A stretch of 64,000 nt of DNA from Anaerolineales bacterium (GTDB lineage Bacteria; Chloroflexota; Anaerolineae; Anaerolineales; Villigracilaceae): contig JADZCC010000037.1 in NCBI GenBank assembly GCA_020851785.1, positions 17,994-81,993 on the forward strand. Direction: 5' to 3'. The position numbers and the translations under genes are program-made. The notes under the pieces were generated by a model, which was given only the letters and a program-made list of their open reading frames with translations, was not told where the DNA came from and ran no database searches. Shown here one piece after another: positions 19,057 to 28,900 of the stretch (the stretch's first letter is position 1; each line of letters opens with the position of its first letter).

Positions 19057-20765
19057 GCCGGGCCTCGCTCGTCTGCGCCGTCTCCGTTGGATGCAGGCGG
19101 TTTAATTTGAATGAAAGTGCGCGACGCGCCCAGCGAGCGTCCTAATTCTTGAATGGCGGTCTGTAAAATGTTTTCAAGTTTGTTCGACTCGCCAATGCGG
19201 GAAGTGATGGCCGAAAGGATTTTCTCGCGCTCCGCATTTTTTTCGGCTTCTTCAAAGAGTCTGGCGTTTTCCAGCGCGAGCCCGGCTCTTTCTGAAACCG
19301 CCTGCGCCAGCGAGACCTCGTCTTCAGACCATTTACGGGCTTCTTCAGAAGCCTCAATTTGAATCACGCCGATGATTGCGTCGCGGAATTTGACTGGCAC
19401 AGCCAGGGTGGGCGACGCGTTGTGCGTTGGTTTATCCAGCAGAACCGTCTCGCCAGAGGCGAAGACCTGATGCGTTGCCGCGTTTCCCGTGGAAGCCAGC
19501 GTGCCAATACTTCCGTCTGGCGAATAAGAATAACCCTGAGCGCGTTCTTCGCGATTCCATTGCGTAACAGAAGCTGACGCCATGTTGGAAGTCTTTGTAG
19601 TGGCGGCGCCCGACGAGGCCTGAATGATTAGGGCGATTTGATTGGCCAGCGTTTCAAAAATGACGATGTCTTCCCGCTCAAATGCGGCGGATTGCAAGCT
19701 TTGAATATCCAACACGCCCAAGACCCGCGTCCCAACTTTGAGCGGAAGCGCAACCTCGGAGTGGGTTTGCGGAAGATCGGGATTGTTAAAGAAGACGGCG
19801 TCTGCGCCGGTGTCCAACGCCATGCGCAACGTGCCGCTTTGCGCGGCGTACCCGACAACGCCGGTTCCGCCAATCTTCAGTTGATGTTGACGGGCAAGCA
19901 TGGCCTGTCCGCCCGGGCTGGCGCGATTTACCGCTTTGAGCGTAACGTATTTATTGTTTTGGTCCACAATAAAAATGCCCACATGGTAATGCCCGGTTTT
20001 TCGGGCAATCACATCGGCGCTTTCGGTTAATAAATCGTCGAATTTTTGGGTCATGTTAAGGCTGATGGTTTGCGATATTTCCGAAGCGGCCTGCAAGCGC
20101 CCGGCGCGCGATTCAAGCTGTTTGAGCGAAACTTCTAATTCTTTGGTTCTTTCGTCCACCCGGCTTTCAAGCGTGGATTTGGCGTCTTTCAATTGGGCGT
20201 TTGCGCGAAGCAATTCGTTGAAATTTCTTTTATCCAGGCGGGCGCGAAAAAGGTTGATGGCATACAAAACCAAGCCCAGCGCGAGGATCCAGCCCCCGGC
20301 TCTGAAGGGGTTGTCCAACTCATTGCTCGGCACGTTGGAATAGTAGGGAGCGGCGAAAGTGGCGAGCGCCGTCAAGATGATGAGAATTAAGAAATTTCCA
20401 CTGGTGAGCAAGGCGCTGGCCAACGCCAGCGAGATATAAACGCTGGAGCCGATGGCGAGCTCAATGCTGGGAACATCTCCAGCCAGGATGCGAATATAGG
20501 CAAATGAAACCAGGAAGTAAACAAGCAGATATGCGCCAACAGAATAAAATTTTGTGCGGCTTAAAATATAGCTCAGGATGGCTATAATCCCGTAGGTAAT
20601 AAAGAACGGGCGTAGTTCTGCTCCCAGGTTAAACCCAATCAGAACAAAGAATAATTGAAGCAGGGAAAGGATCGAAAGTAATTGCGCCCGGCGAACCTCT
20701 TCCAGATCCGTAACGGATGAGTGTGGCTGACTGATTAATTTCAGGATTTCTAAAAGGACTCTCAT
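19053..20765 (-). CDS. Membrane sensor: 6 TM, coiled coil, GAF, degenerate GAF; no output domain
   Basis: 570 residues, short type. About six membrane helices cover residues 25-190, followed by a coiled coil (LESRVDERTKELEVSLKQ), a GAF domain (about 240-390) with HYHVGIFIVDQ and FFNNPDLPQTHSEVALPL, a second GAF-like unit and the C-terminal module (REKILSAITSRI...ELGRSLG). The GAF has a one-residue change in a common stretch (NRASPGGQAMLARQH in place of NSxGG). The ATGA-type 4-bp overlaps at both ends point to translational coupling with its neighbours. Confidence 0.87.
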   Translation of the reverse strand: MRVLLEILKLISQPHSSVTDLEEVRRAQLLSILSLLQLFFVLIGFNLGAELRPFFITYGIIAILSYILSRTKFYSVGAYLLVYFLVSFAYIRILAGDVPSIELAIGSSVYISLALASALLTSGNFLILIILTALATFAAPYYSNVPSNELDNPFRAGGWILALGLVLYAINLFRARLDKRNFNELLRANAQLKDAKSTLESRVDERTKELEVSLKQLESRAGRLQAASEISQTISLNMTQKFDDLLTESADVIARKTGHYHVGIFIVDQNNKYVTLKAVNRASPGGQAMLARQHQLKIGGTGVVGYAAQSGTLRMALDTGADAVFFNNPDLPQTHSEVALPLKVGTRVLGVLDIQSLQSAAFEREDIVIFETLANQIALIIQASSGAATTKTSNMASASVTQWNREERAQGYSYSPDGSIGTLASTGNAATHQVFASGETVLLDKPTHNASPTLAVPVKFRDAIIGVIQIEASEEARKWSEDEVSLAQAVSERAGLALENARLFEEAEKNAEREKILSAITSRIGESNKLENILQTAIQELGRSLGASRTFIQIKPPASNGDGADERGPA

Positions 20766-22597
20766 TCGTCAGACTCCTTTTCCGCGCCGTTCTCCGGACC
20801 TTTGGCTGGCCCATGTCCATTGGGCTGTTCCGCCATCTGAAAGGAGACCCGGGCGTTGCCAAAAGTTTGGCCAAGTTCCTGCACGGTCTCACGGAGGATC
20901 GTATCAATGTGCGAGACCGAACTGAGGCGGGCGGAGATGTCTGAAACCAAACTTTCGCGCGCGGCGCGTTGTTGCGATTCTTGATAGAGGCGGGCGCTTT
21001 CGAGCGCGCCGCTTAATTGATCTGAAAGCGTCAGCGCCAGATTGGCTTCTTCCTGCGACCACGAGTCCGAAATATCGGACTTGCGTAACCGGATTCCGCC
21101 AATGGTCTGGCCTCTGACTTTGATCGGCACGGTCAGGGTTAACCCATCGGTGGAGATGATGGATTGGCCTGTTTCAAAAACCCTGGCCAGGCTGGGCTCC
21201 AGCGTGTTGGCGTTGGTTTGCGTTGCGCCAGGTAAGGTGGCCAGGTAGCCAACGCGCGGCTGGTTGTGAAGGACTTTGCGCCAGGCGTTACGGCTGATCT
21301 CGCCGTACACTTCGCGGGAGGTTTGAAGCGCGCGTTCGGTTTCCGCAAACAGGTTGGCGTTTTGAATGGCGATGGCGATCTGGTCGGCCAAAATTTGCAA
21401 GGTGGCGATGTCTGATTGCGTGAAGGCGTTCGACTCGACGCTTTGCACGTCCAACGCGCCGAGGACTTGTCCGCTGGCCACGAGGGGTAGCGCCATCTCA
21501 GAGCGGGTGTTGGGGAGGTCGGGATTGTCAAAGAAAACCGCGTCCTGCCCAACGTCGAGGGCGATGCGCGCGAGGATGTTTTGAGTCGCGTAGCCGACAA
21601 TGCTCTTTTCATCCACCTTAAGTTTGTGATTTCTTTCCAACATGTCCTTGCCGCCTGCGCTGTTGGCGGCGCGTAAGACTGCATATTCTTTTCTTTCATC
21701 CAGCAGGAAGATGCCCACATGATAAAAACCGAATCTGGCGCTGATCAGGTTGGCGGTTTGCTGGAGTAGCTCGGCTAAATTGCGAACCGAAGTAGCCGCT
21801 TTGCCAACGTCTGCGGCGGCTCGCAGTTGGGTGGCGCGCGTTTCGAGTTCGTGCGTTCGTTCAATGACGCTTTGTTCGAGTTCGGTCAGCATCGTTTGGA
21901 TGGAACTGGAGAGTTGGTTAAGGCTTTGGGCGACGGCCCGATGTTCGCCTCTGAAAGTTGAGAGGTTTAGACTTTCGCTAAAATTTTTCTGGCCCAGGCG
22001 ATTCGCAAATTCCGCAAGGCGATAAGCCGGAGTAAGTTGGATGAACATCAGGACGCCGCTAATGACAGCGATGACCAACAGGCTGAACAACAGACGCTGG
22101 AGGAGTTGCTTGGTTAAGTTGTTGATGGGACTTTGCGTTTTATCGAGGCGAATGGCTACGACCGCAACCGGATCAATAATTGTTTTACGGTAGGAAGCGA
22201 AGAGCGTGTCGCTCTTTTCGTCAAAGAATTCGGCGCTTTCCCGGGTCAGCAGAAAACTGGTCAGGCTGAAGCCGAGGTCGCTGTTGGAGTAGGAACCTTT
22301 TTTGATGTTGTCCGAATGGGCGACGTATTTTCCGGTGAGATCTAAAAGGAAGAAGGTGGTATTGGGCGTAATATCTGCCACTGAATCGGTGACGCTTTGC
22401 GCTTCTTTGGCGGAGGCGGCTTCCAATCGAATGGAATAAGCCCGCGCCTGAGTGGCGAGGATGCGTAGTTGATCGTCTGCAAAGGCTTCCCGGACGGGGC
22501 CTTGCATGTAGGAATAGACGACGGCCAGCGGAATAAGCGCAAGCAGGGCCAGCCAAAAGACAAACCGCCACGTGAGGGTGGTTCCCAGTCGGCTCAC
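20762..22597 (-). CDS. Membrane sensor: extracellular Cache-like input, HAMP-like, GAF, degenerate GAF; no output domain
   Basis: 611 residues. One membrane helix (about 11-30) precedes a small extracellular domain (31-165) with a FLLDLTGKYVAHSDNIKKG stretch, as in single-Cache domains. A second helix (168-190) leads to a HAMP-like linker and coiled coil (SVIERTHELETRATQ). The GAF domain (about 275-425) has FGFYHVGIFLLDE and FFDNPDLPNTRSEMALPL. A degenerate GAF and the common C-terminal module (RESLVSDISARL...ELGQTFG) follow. It is 37 bp from the gene before it and overlaps the next by 4 bp. Confidence 0.87.
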   Translation of the reverse strand: MSRLGTTLTWRFVFWLALLALIPLAVVYSYMQGPVREAFADDQLRILATQARAYSIRLEAASAKEAQSVTDSVADITPNTTFFLLDLTGKYVAHSDNIKKGSYSNSDLGFSLTSFLLTRESAEFFDEKSDTLFASYRKTIIDPVAVVAIRLDKTQSPINNLTKQLLQRLLFSLLVIAVISGVLMFIQLTPAYRLAEFANRLGQKNFSESLNLSTFRGEHRAVAQSLNQLSSSIQTMLTELEQSVIERTHELETRATQLRAAADVGKAATSVRNLAELLQQTANLISARFGFYHVGIFLLDERKEYAVLRAANSAGGKDMLERNHKLKVDEKSIVGYATQNILARIALDVGQDAVFFDNPDLPNTRSEMALPLVASGQVLGALDVQSVESNAFTQSDIATLQILADQIAIAIQNANLFAETERALQTSREVYGEISRNAWRKVLHNQPRVGYLATLPGATQTNANTLEPSLARVFETGQSIISTDGLTLTVPIKVRGQTIGGIRLRKSDISDSWSQEEANLALTLSDQLSGALESARLYQESQQRAARESLVSDISARLSSVSHIDTILRETVQELGQTFGNARVSFQMAEQPNGHGPAKGPENGAEKESDE

Positions 22598-22634
22598 AGG
22601 ATGCCTCGCTTGCAGGATCGCTCAAATAAATCGG

Positions 22635-24329
22635 TCATTTTAACCTTAACGCGCTGGTATGTTTACGCGGCGCTTTGGGTTCGGCTTGCGGCAGTCCAAC
22701 GCTGATTTCGGCTTCTTTTAAATCGAACACCCTTCTTAGCTCAGTGGTTGCGGTGCGAATGACCGCCTCCACGTCCAGCGTTTCGCGCACGCGGGATGAA
22801 ATGTTGGCGATGAGTTGATCGCGCTGGGCGTTGCGTTGCGCTTCTTCCACCAAACGACTGTTTTCCAGCGCCAGTGAAATTTGTTCCGCAATTTTTTCCA
22901 CCATGCCGCGCTCTTTTTCCGACCAGGCGGTGGAGTAGCCTTTTCGGCGGAGATGAATGTTACCGATTTTTTGGCTTTGCAGGAGGAGCGGAATTTGCAG
23001 GACGCCGATGGGCGATTCTTCTTTTTTGACTTGCCCAAAAATTGGACGAACTCCGGCTGGCGTATATTGGTAGGCGGGGGCGCGGCGGCTGGTGGCTTTC
23101 GTCCAGGCTTGGTGCGTTTGTTCGGAATTGTAGAAGCGCAGTTGTTCGATGAGCGCCTGGGTTTCGCCAATCAGGCGCACATTGTCAATTGAGATGGCGA
23201 CCAGATCGGCGACGGTTTCAAAGATTTCAATATCCTCTTCTTCAACCGTTTCCAGTTTGTTGGAGTGTAAATCCAATATGCCAACGAGATCGCCGCGCAC
23301 AATCAGGGGGATGGCGATTCTGGTGCGGGTGGACGGGAAATTCGGATCGCTGATAAAGCGGGCTTTATCAAGGTCTGAAAAGGCGTAAGGCTTGTTGTGT
23401 TCGATCACCAGGTCAATTGGGTTGCGAATCCCAACGCCCACGCGATGCCCGGCGCCGATTAGCTCCATGCCAATTTCAGAGGAAGAGGCTTGCAGGGTGG
23501 CCGTCTGTTTTTGAGCGTTTAGCAAATAAATGCCAACGTGGTAATAGTTAAACTCTTCCGTAATTGCGTCCACTGAAGCGCGCAGGAGGTCTGGCACGTT
23601 TTTGATTTCCACCAATGCGCGAGCGATCTTTGTGGAAGATTGGAGTTGAACCGAGCGGTTTCTGAGCGCGCTGGTGCGCTCGCGGATGATTTCTTCCAGA
23701 CGCGTTCTTTCTTCAGTCAGAGATTGGTATGCGCTTTGCGCTCGTTGCGTAACCTTTGTGAATTCCTGTTTGAGCGCGTTCATGGCCAGCGTTACCACCA
23801 AGCCGCAGACGGCGAAGTCTGCAATAAAAATGGCCCAGCGCGTCAGGTCAATTGCAGGGACGCCTGGATCGAGGGGCTTGAAAATGTTCAGCATGTATAA
23901 AGCGGCGATGACGATCAAGGTGACGAAGCTGAAGGTCAACGCGTAAATCGTCGCTTTGTGATCCAGTAAAAGCGCGCTAAGCGTTACGTAGCACAACAAG
24001 AAGATTGTGGCGTCTCCCCAGGCGCCCAGCAGGAGGATTTCGTTTGCTCCAGCGATAAAGGTGACTGAAAGCAAGGTGATGGCGCGGACGTTGTACGAGG
24101 CGCGTAAGAAGGTTACGCCAAACAGACCGAGCAATAAAAAGAGAAAGAGGATGCGACTACTGACTGGCACAACCCGGAAAACGATGAAAAATAAACCGAG
24201 GCCCAGAAGACAGGCGATGCGTAGAACTGGCAAAATGAAACGACCGCGCCAGGCGTTGTAGTTGTAGCTTTCGGAACTTGATTCAGGCGGATAATCGCCA
24301 CGCTCTAGAATGAGGTTGAGTTTATTCAT
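22635..24329 (-). CDS. Membrane sensor: 6 TM, coiled coil, GAF, degenerate GAF; no output domain
   Basis: 564 residues, short type. Membrane helices lie in about 27-195, followed by a coiled coil (EEIIRERTSALRN). The GAF domain (about 240-390) is more divergent: YYHVGIYLLNAQ, and DPNFPSTRTRIAIPL in place of the FNNP/TRSE block, with ALPL changed to AIPL. A second GAF-like unit and the C-terminal module (RDQLIANISSRV...ELRRVFD) close it. The tail is basic (KAPRKHTSALRLK). It overlaps the upstream gene by 8 bp and is followed by a 37-bp gap, where a weak internal promoter or processing site could lie. No output domain is seen. Confidence 0.86.
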   Translation of the reverse strand: MNKLNLILERGDYPPESSSESYNYNAWRGRFILPVLRIACLLGLGLFFIVFRVVPVSSRILFLFLLLGLFGVTFLRASYNVRAITLLSVTFIAGANEILLLGAWGDATIFLLCYVTLSALLLDHKATIYALTFSFVTLIVIAALYMLNIFKPLDPGVPAIDLTRWAIFIADFAVCGLVVTLAMNALKQEFTKVTQRAQSAYQSLTEERTRLEEIIRERTSALRNRSVQLQSSTKIARALVEIKNVPDLLRASVDAITEEFNYYHVGIYLLNAQKQTATLQASSSEIGMELIGAGHRVGVGIRNPIDLVIEHNKPYAFSDLDKARFISDPNFPSTRTRIAIPLIVRGDLVGILDLHSNKLETVEEEDIEIFETVADLVAISIDNVRLIGETQALIEQLRFYNSEQTHQAWTKATSRRAPAYQYTPAGVRPIFGQVKKEESPIGVLQIPLLLQSQKIGNIHLRRKGYSTAWSEKERGMVEKIAEQISLALENSRLVEEAQRNAQRDQLIANISSRVRETLDVEAVIRTATTELRRVFDLKEAEISVGLPQAEPKAPRKHTSALRLK

Positions 24330-25914
24330 TGGCGACGCTCGTGGTCACTTCAATATCCACTTCGGCGGCTTCCAGCACGCGTCCCAACTCACGGACGGCG
24401 GTTTGCAGGATGCTCTCGGTGTTGTTTGACGCCCAAATTTTGGCGATGATCTCGTTCGTGATTCTTTCCTGCGAGGCAATGATCTGACTTTCTTCCACCA
24501 GGCGGGCATTCTCCAAAGCTAGAGCGGCTTGCGCGGCGATGGATTCGATCAGACTGCGCTGTTCGGGCGTCCACTCTTCGGCGGTGGACATGGAGATTTG
24601 ACCGATGATTTGGTCGCGCAGGGAAAGCGGCACTAGAACTTCCTTCTCGGAAGTTTCTTCATCATCTCCAATTTCGTATTCGAGCGGTTTTTCTTCGATG
24701 AGATTCGTCCAGGAGGATTGGAGATATTGCCTTTGTGCGGACCTGAGTTCAAACAGACTTTGTTGCGATTCGCGGAAGAGGCGGGAGTTTTCCAACGCGA
24801 TGGCGACCTGATTGGCCATGTTCTGGTAGGTGTCCAAATCGTCCGGCGTGTAGGCGGATTCTTTGGTGGAATGCAGTTCCAGCGCGCCGAAGAGCTTGTC
24901 GCCGACGATCAGCGGCGCGGCCAATTGAGAGCGCGTGTAGGGGAGGAGGGGATTGCTAATGAAACCAGAATCAGCCCCGGTGTTAAGCGCGAGGCGCGTT
25001 TGTCTGGAGCGGATGGCCACAGCGACGAGGGTTTCTCCTTTAAGGTCAATGCGCTGTTTGTTTTCTTTCAAGACTTTCCCGGCGTCGCCGGTAGCCTCGC
25101 GCAATTCCGCCCACTGACCGGAAGGGTCAATCAGGTACAAGGCGGTGTAGTAGCTTTCCATTTCGTCGCCGATCATAAAGGTGGCGCGTGAAACCAGTTC
25201 GTCCGGGTTGAGGATGGAAGAAACGGTTTGCGCGATGTCGTTCACTTTTTTCAATTGGCGCGTGCGGTTCTTAACGCGATTCTCAAGCGTATTTCTTTCC
25301 TTGCGTAAATCGCCAAGCGTGGATTCGACGCGGGCTTCGGTTTCGTGCGTTTCAGCTTCAAGTTTGCGAAAACAAATGACGATGACCGCCGCAAATAGGA
25401 GCACGGCTCCGGCGGCGCTGAGCCAGTCGGCGAGGGTGGCGTGCAAGGCAAATTGATTAATCGGCACGATCACGCCTGTAAGGGTCAAGACGCCAAAAAC
25501 GAGGAAGGTGAGGAGATTGATGGCGGTGACGATGATTCCGGCGGTGGGCGAAAAAAGCATGGACGAAAAGATGATCGTGCCGAGAAAAAAGAAAAGCCCG
25601 TCGCCCAGGATGCCATGCGTGGCCAGCTCGCTTAACCCCAGCGCGTAAATCATCGTAACAAAGCCAGACATCTTCACCCAGTAAGGGAAATTGATAAAGG
25701 TGATGACGCAGATCACGATGTAAGCCGCGACGAAAACGATTGAAATGAAAAGCGCTTTCGCGCCGATCACCGCCGGGATGAGCGCGAACAACCCGAAGAC
25801 GAGCGTGCCAATTAATAATGGATTGACTAAATGTTCGCGCCAGTTTTTATACAATGTCCGCGAGAGTTCTTCCACTTCTTCGGTGGGCGGCTGGCTGGAA
25901 GGGATTTGTTCCAT
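24322..25914 (-). CDS. Membrane sensor: 6 TM, coiled coil, GAF, degenerate GAF; no output domain
   Basis: 530 residues from the ATG at 25914, one base after the previous stop. A longer in-frame start would lie inside the neighbour and adds only arginine-rich shadow. About six membrane helices (25-185), a coiled coil and a GAF domain (about 225-370) follow. This GAF lacks the near-invariant histidine of the family: MESYYTALYLI stands where others have FYHVGIFLL. It also has a variant SNPLLPYTRSQLAAPL block. A second GAF-like unit and the C-terminal module (ERITNEIIAKI...ELGRVLE) are present. Its ligand response may differ from that of its paralogues. Confidence 0.86.
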   Translation of the reverse strand: MEQIPSSQPPTEEVEELSRTLYKNWREHLVNPLLIGTLVFGLFALIPAVIGAKALFISIVFVAAYIVICVITFINFPYWVKMSGFVTMIYALGLSELATHGILGDGLFFFLGTIIFSSMLFSPTAGIIVTAINLLTFLVFGVLTLTGVIVPINQFALHATLADWLSAAGAVLLFAAVIVICFRKLEAETHETEARVESTLGDLRKERNTLENRVKNRTRQLKKVNDIAQTVSSILNPDELVSRATFMIGDEMESYYTALYLIDPSGQWAELREATGDAGKVLKENKQRIDLKGETLVAVAIRSRQTRLALNTGADSGFISNPLLPYTRSQLAAPLIVGDKLFGALELHSTKESAYTPDDLDTYQNMANQVAIALENSRLFRESQQSLFELRSAQRQYLQSSWTNLIEEKPLEYEIGDDEETSEKEVLVPLSLRDQIIGQISMSTAEEWTPEQRSLIESIAAQAALALENARLVEESQIIASQERITNEIIAKIWASNNTESILQTAVRELGRVLEAAEVDIEVTTSVANE

Positions 25915-25915
25915 A

Positions 25916-28900
25916 TTAGCGGCCTTCCTTCGGCTTGGTTCCGTTCTCCGGTTCAATCTTGATTTTGGTTTGCTTGGAGCCAGTGATGCGCGTCAGTTCG
26001 CTGGCGGTGGTGGTGAGGATGGACTGAATATCGGTGGAACGGCGAATTTTGCTGGTCACTTCATAGACGATGCGCTCACGCTCGATCTGCTGGCGGATTT
26101 GCTCTAACAGGCGGGCATTGGCGATGATTGCGGCCAAACTTCCGCCAAGCGTTCCGAGCATTTCTTCGTCGTTTTCAGTGTAGGCGTTTACCTTTTCGCT
26201 TTCAACATTTAACACGCCGAGCAGTTCGTTGCGATAAATCAGCGGGATGGCAAGTTCGGAGCGGGTGTTTGAACTGACTTCAATATAGCGCGAGTCCTCG
26301 GCCACGTCGCGCACGCGGAGCAACCTGCGATTGGCGGCAGACCAGCCGGTGACGCCTTCGCCAAATGGAACGGTGAATTTTGTAATATCTTCCGAGTAGC
26401 CTTTGGCGGCTTTGATTTCCAGATTCTTTTTCTCGCGGTCGGCCAGCAAAATCGTCACACGGTCGCCGCCTAAAGTGACCTGTAAGCCGGTTACGGCGCT
26501 TTCCAGCGCTTCTTCCAGCGTGGTTCCAGAAGCGGCTGTGGTGGTGATGTGATGAAGCAGGCGATGTTGCGAGAGGTGCTCCTGTGTCTCTGCGAATAAT
26601 TCCGTATTGACCACGGCAATGGCGATTTGATCCGCAAGGACTTGCAGGCTTTTCAAGCGATCTTCGGTGAAGGCGTAGGGCTTGACGCTTTGCACGTCCA
26701 GCACGCCCAGAATGCGCTCGCCGACTTTGAGCGGAAACGCCGCTTCGGCGCGGGTGTCTGGAAGCATAGGGTTGGCGTAGTAAGTTACGTCTTTGGAGGT
26801 GTCGTTCACAACCAGGCGTTCGCCGCGTCCACTGACGAACCCAACAATGGATTTTGAACCGACGCCGATTTTATGTCCGGCGCGTTTGAGTTGCGCGCCG
26901 GCATCGCCGGTAGCTTCGCGAATTACGGCAAATTCATTGGAAGCGTCTTTGAGGAAAACTGCCGCGTGATAGAAGGCAAAGCGTTCATAAATCAGGTTAA
27001 CCGCCTTGATCAACAATTCGTCCAGGTTGAGAGAGCCGCTGATATCGCGCGCAATCTCGGCGGCGGTTTCCAACTGTACGGCGCGGGTGTTGCTTTCTTC
27101 CAGCAGGCGGACGTTGTTGACCACCCCGGCCACCTGACTGGCCAAAGTGGTGAAGAAAATCAGGTTTTCGTTGGTGAAGGCATGTTCATGCTCCACGTCT
27201 TGAATTAGCAAGGCGCCGACTGGTTTGTTTTGAACCAGCATTGGAACGCCCATGAGCGATTTGGGCAGGCGGCCTTGCACTTTCGCGCCCAAGGCCGTGA
27301 CTCTGGCTTCTGTATCTTCCAGCAACATGAGCGGCTGGCGCGTGCGAAGCAGGACGGAGGTGATTCCCTCGCCACGCGGGAAAGATTCAAACGAGAGCAT
27401 TTCGCCGTTTTCGTAGCTAAACGGAACGCTGATGGTATCGTTTCTTTCGTCGTAGAGCGAAACCACGAAACTGAAATCGCCGACGATTTGTTTGATTTTT
27501 TCGTGCAGGATCGCAAAGAAATTGGAGAGGTCGGACGATGTGGAAATCGCCTCGCTGATTAAAGCCAGAGATTCCACTTCTTTGAGATGCTGTTCGGTTA
27601 GATTCTCGGCTTCCGCTTTTTCGAGACTGATGGAAATTAAATCCGCAAAGTTTTCGTAGGGTTGAATAAAAGCGTTGTTCGCTTTGATTTCGTCCGAGCC
27701 AATGATTAGCAAGGCGTGCAACGCTCCCGCTTTCCGAATGGCCAGCAGGGCCACGGTCGCCAGATTGAAGGGGTCAATAAAGGCTCGAATGGTTTCTGGA
27801 AGTTCGGCGAGGTGCGAAGTGACCTGCGTTCCATCCGTTAGGGCGGCTTGAATTTCATCCGGCGCAAGGTTGATGGAATTAGGGACTTTGAGTCGCGCCG
27901 ATTCGCCAAGTTGATTTGAAGCGCCAATCAGTTGAATGGCAGTGGGCGTTAAGGCCAGCAGGATCGTAACGTATGGCGATTTTTCCAGCGTTTCTGCGCT
28001 GATTTTGAGGATTTCGTCCTCGGTGGCGGCTCTGGCAATTAAGCGGCTGGAGCGATACAGGCGCGAGAGTTCGTCAAAATTAACTTGCGTGGCTTCGCTT
28101 AAGCCGGTGTTTTGGATGGCAGTCGCCACCTGACTCGCCAGCGTTTTAAGCATGATGATCGTTTCGTCGGTAAAGGCATCCGCCTGAACGCTTTGAATGT
28201 CCAGCGCGCCCAATACGAGACTGCCAATTGAAATTGGCACAACGGCTTCTGAATTGGCTTCGGGAAATAATTCGCTTCTTAGGAATTCCTGAGCGCCCTG
28301 AGTTCTGGAGGCGACTCGCGTCTGGTTGTTTGCGCTCGTCCAGCCAATGATGGAGGCGGCGCCGACTTCAACCTGATACCCATGCTCTTTAAGCGACTCG
28401 GTAGCCGCGCCATATCCCGTTTTGAAAACTACGTTCTTCCCGTTCAAGTCAGCCAGATAAATGCTCGCCTGATAAAAGCCAAATTGCTTGACTAATAGCT
28501 CGACAATTTGATTGAACACGTCGCCCAGTTTGGCGGAAGAGGTGATGTTTTGAGCCACCTCTGCGGCGGTGCGCATCTGCCGCGAACGCTCGTCGGCGGC
28601 ATTTTCCAGCGAGCGGTGCGCGCGAGTTAGCTCGTCGGCCATGTGGTTGTACGAATTCGCCAGTAAACCAACTTCGTCCCGGCTTTGAACGGTGGCGCGG
28701 CTATCCCAGTTACCCTCTGCAAATTGTTTGGTGATGACCGCCAGATTGCGTAAAGGTTTGGTGATGCGATTGATGGCGAAGAAGACGATCAGACTTGTGG
28801 CTAGTAAAATGAGGACGACCAGCCAGGTGATGAATGAAGCGAGGCTGTTTAATCCGCCATAGACGGTATTTGCGTCCACGCTGATGGCGACCCCGGCGTG

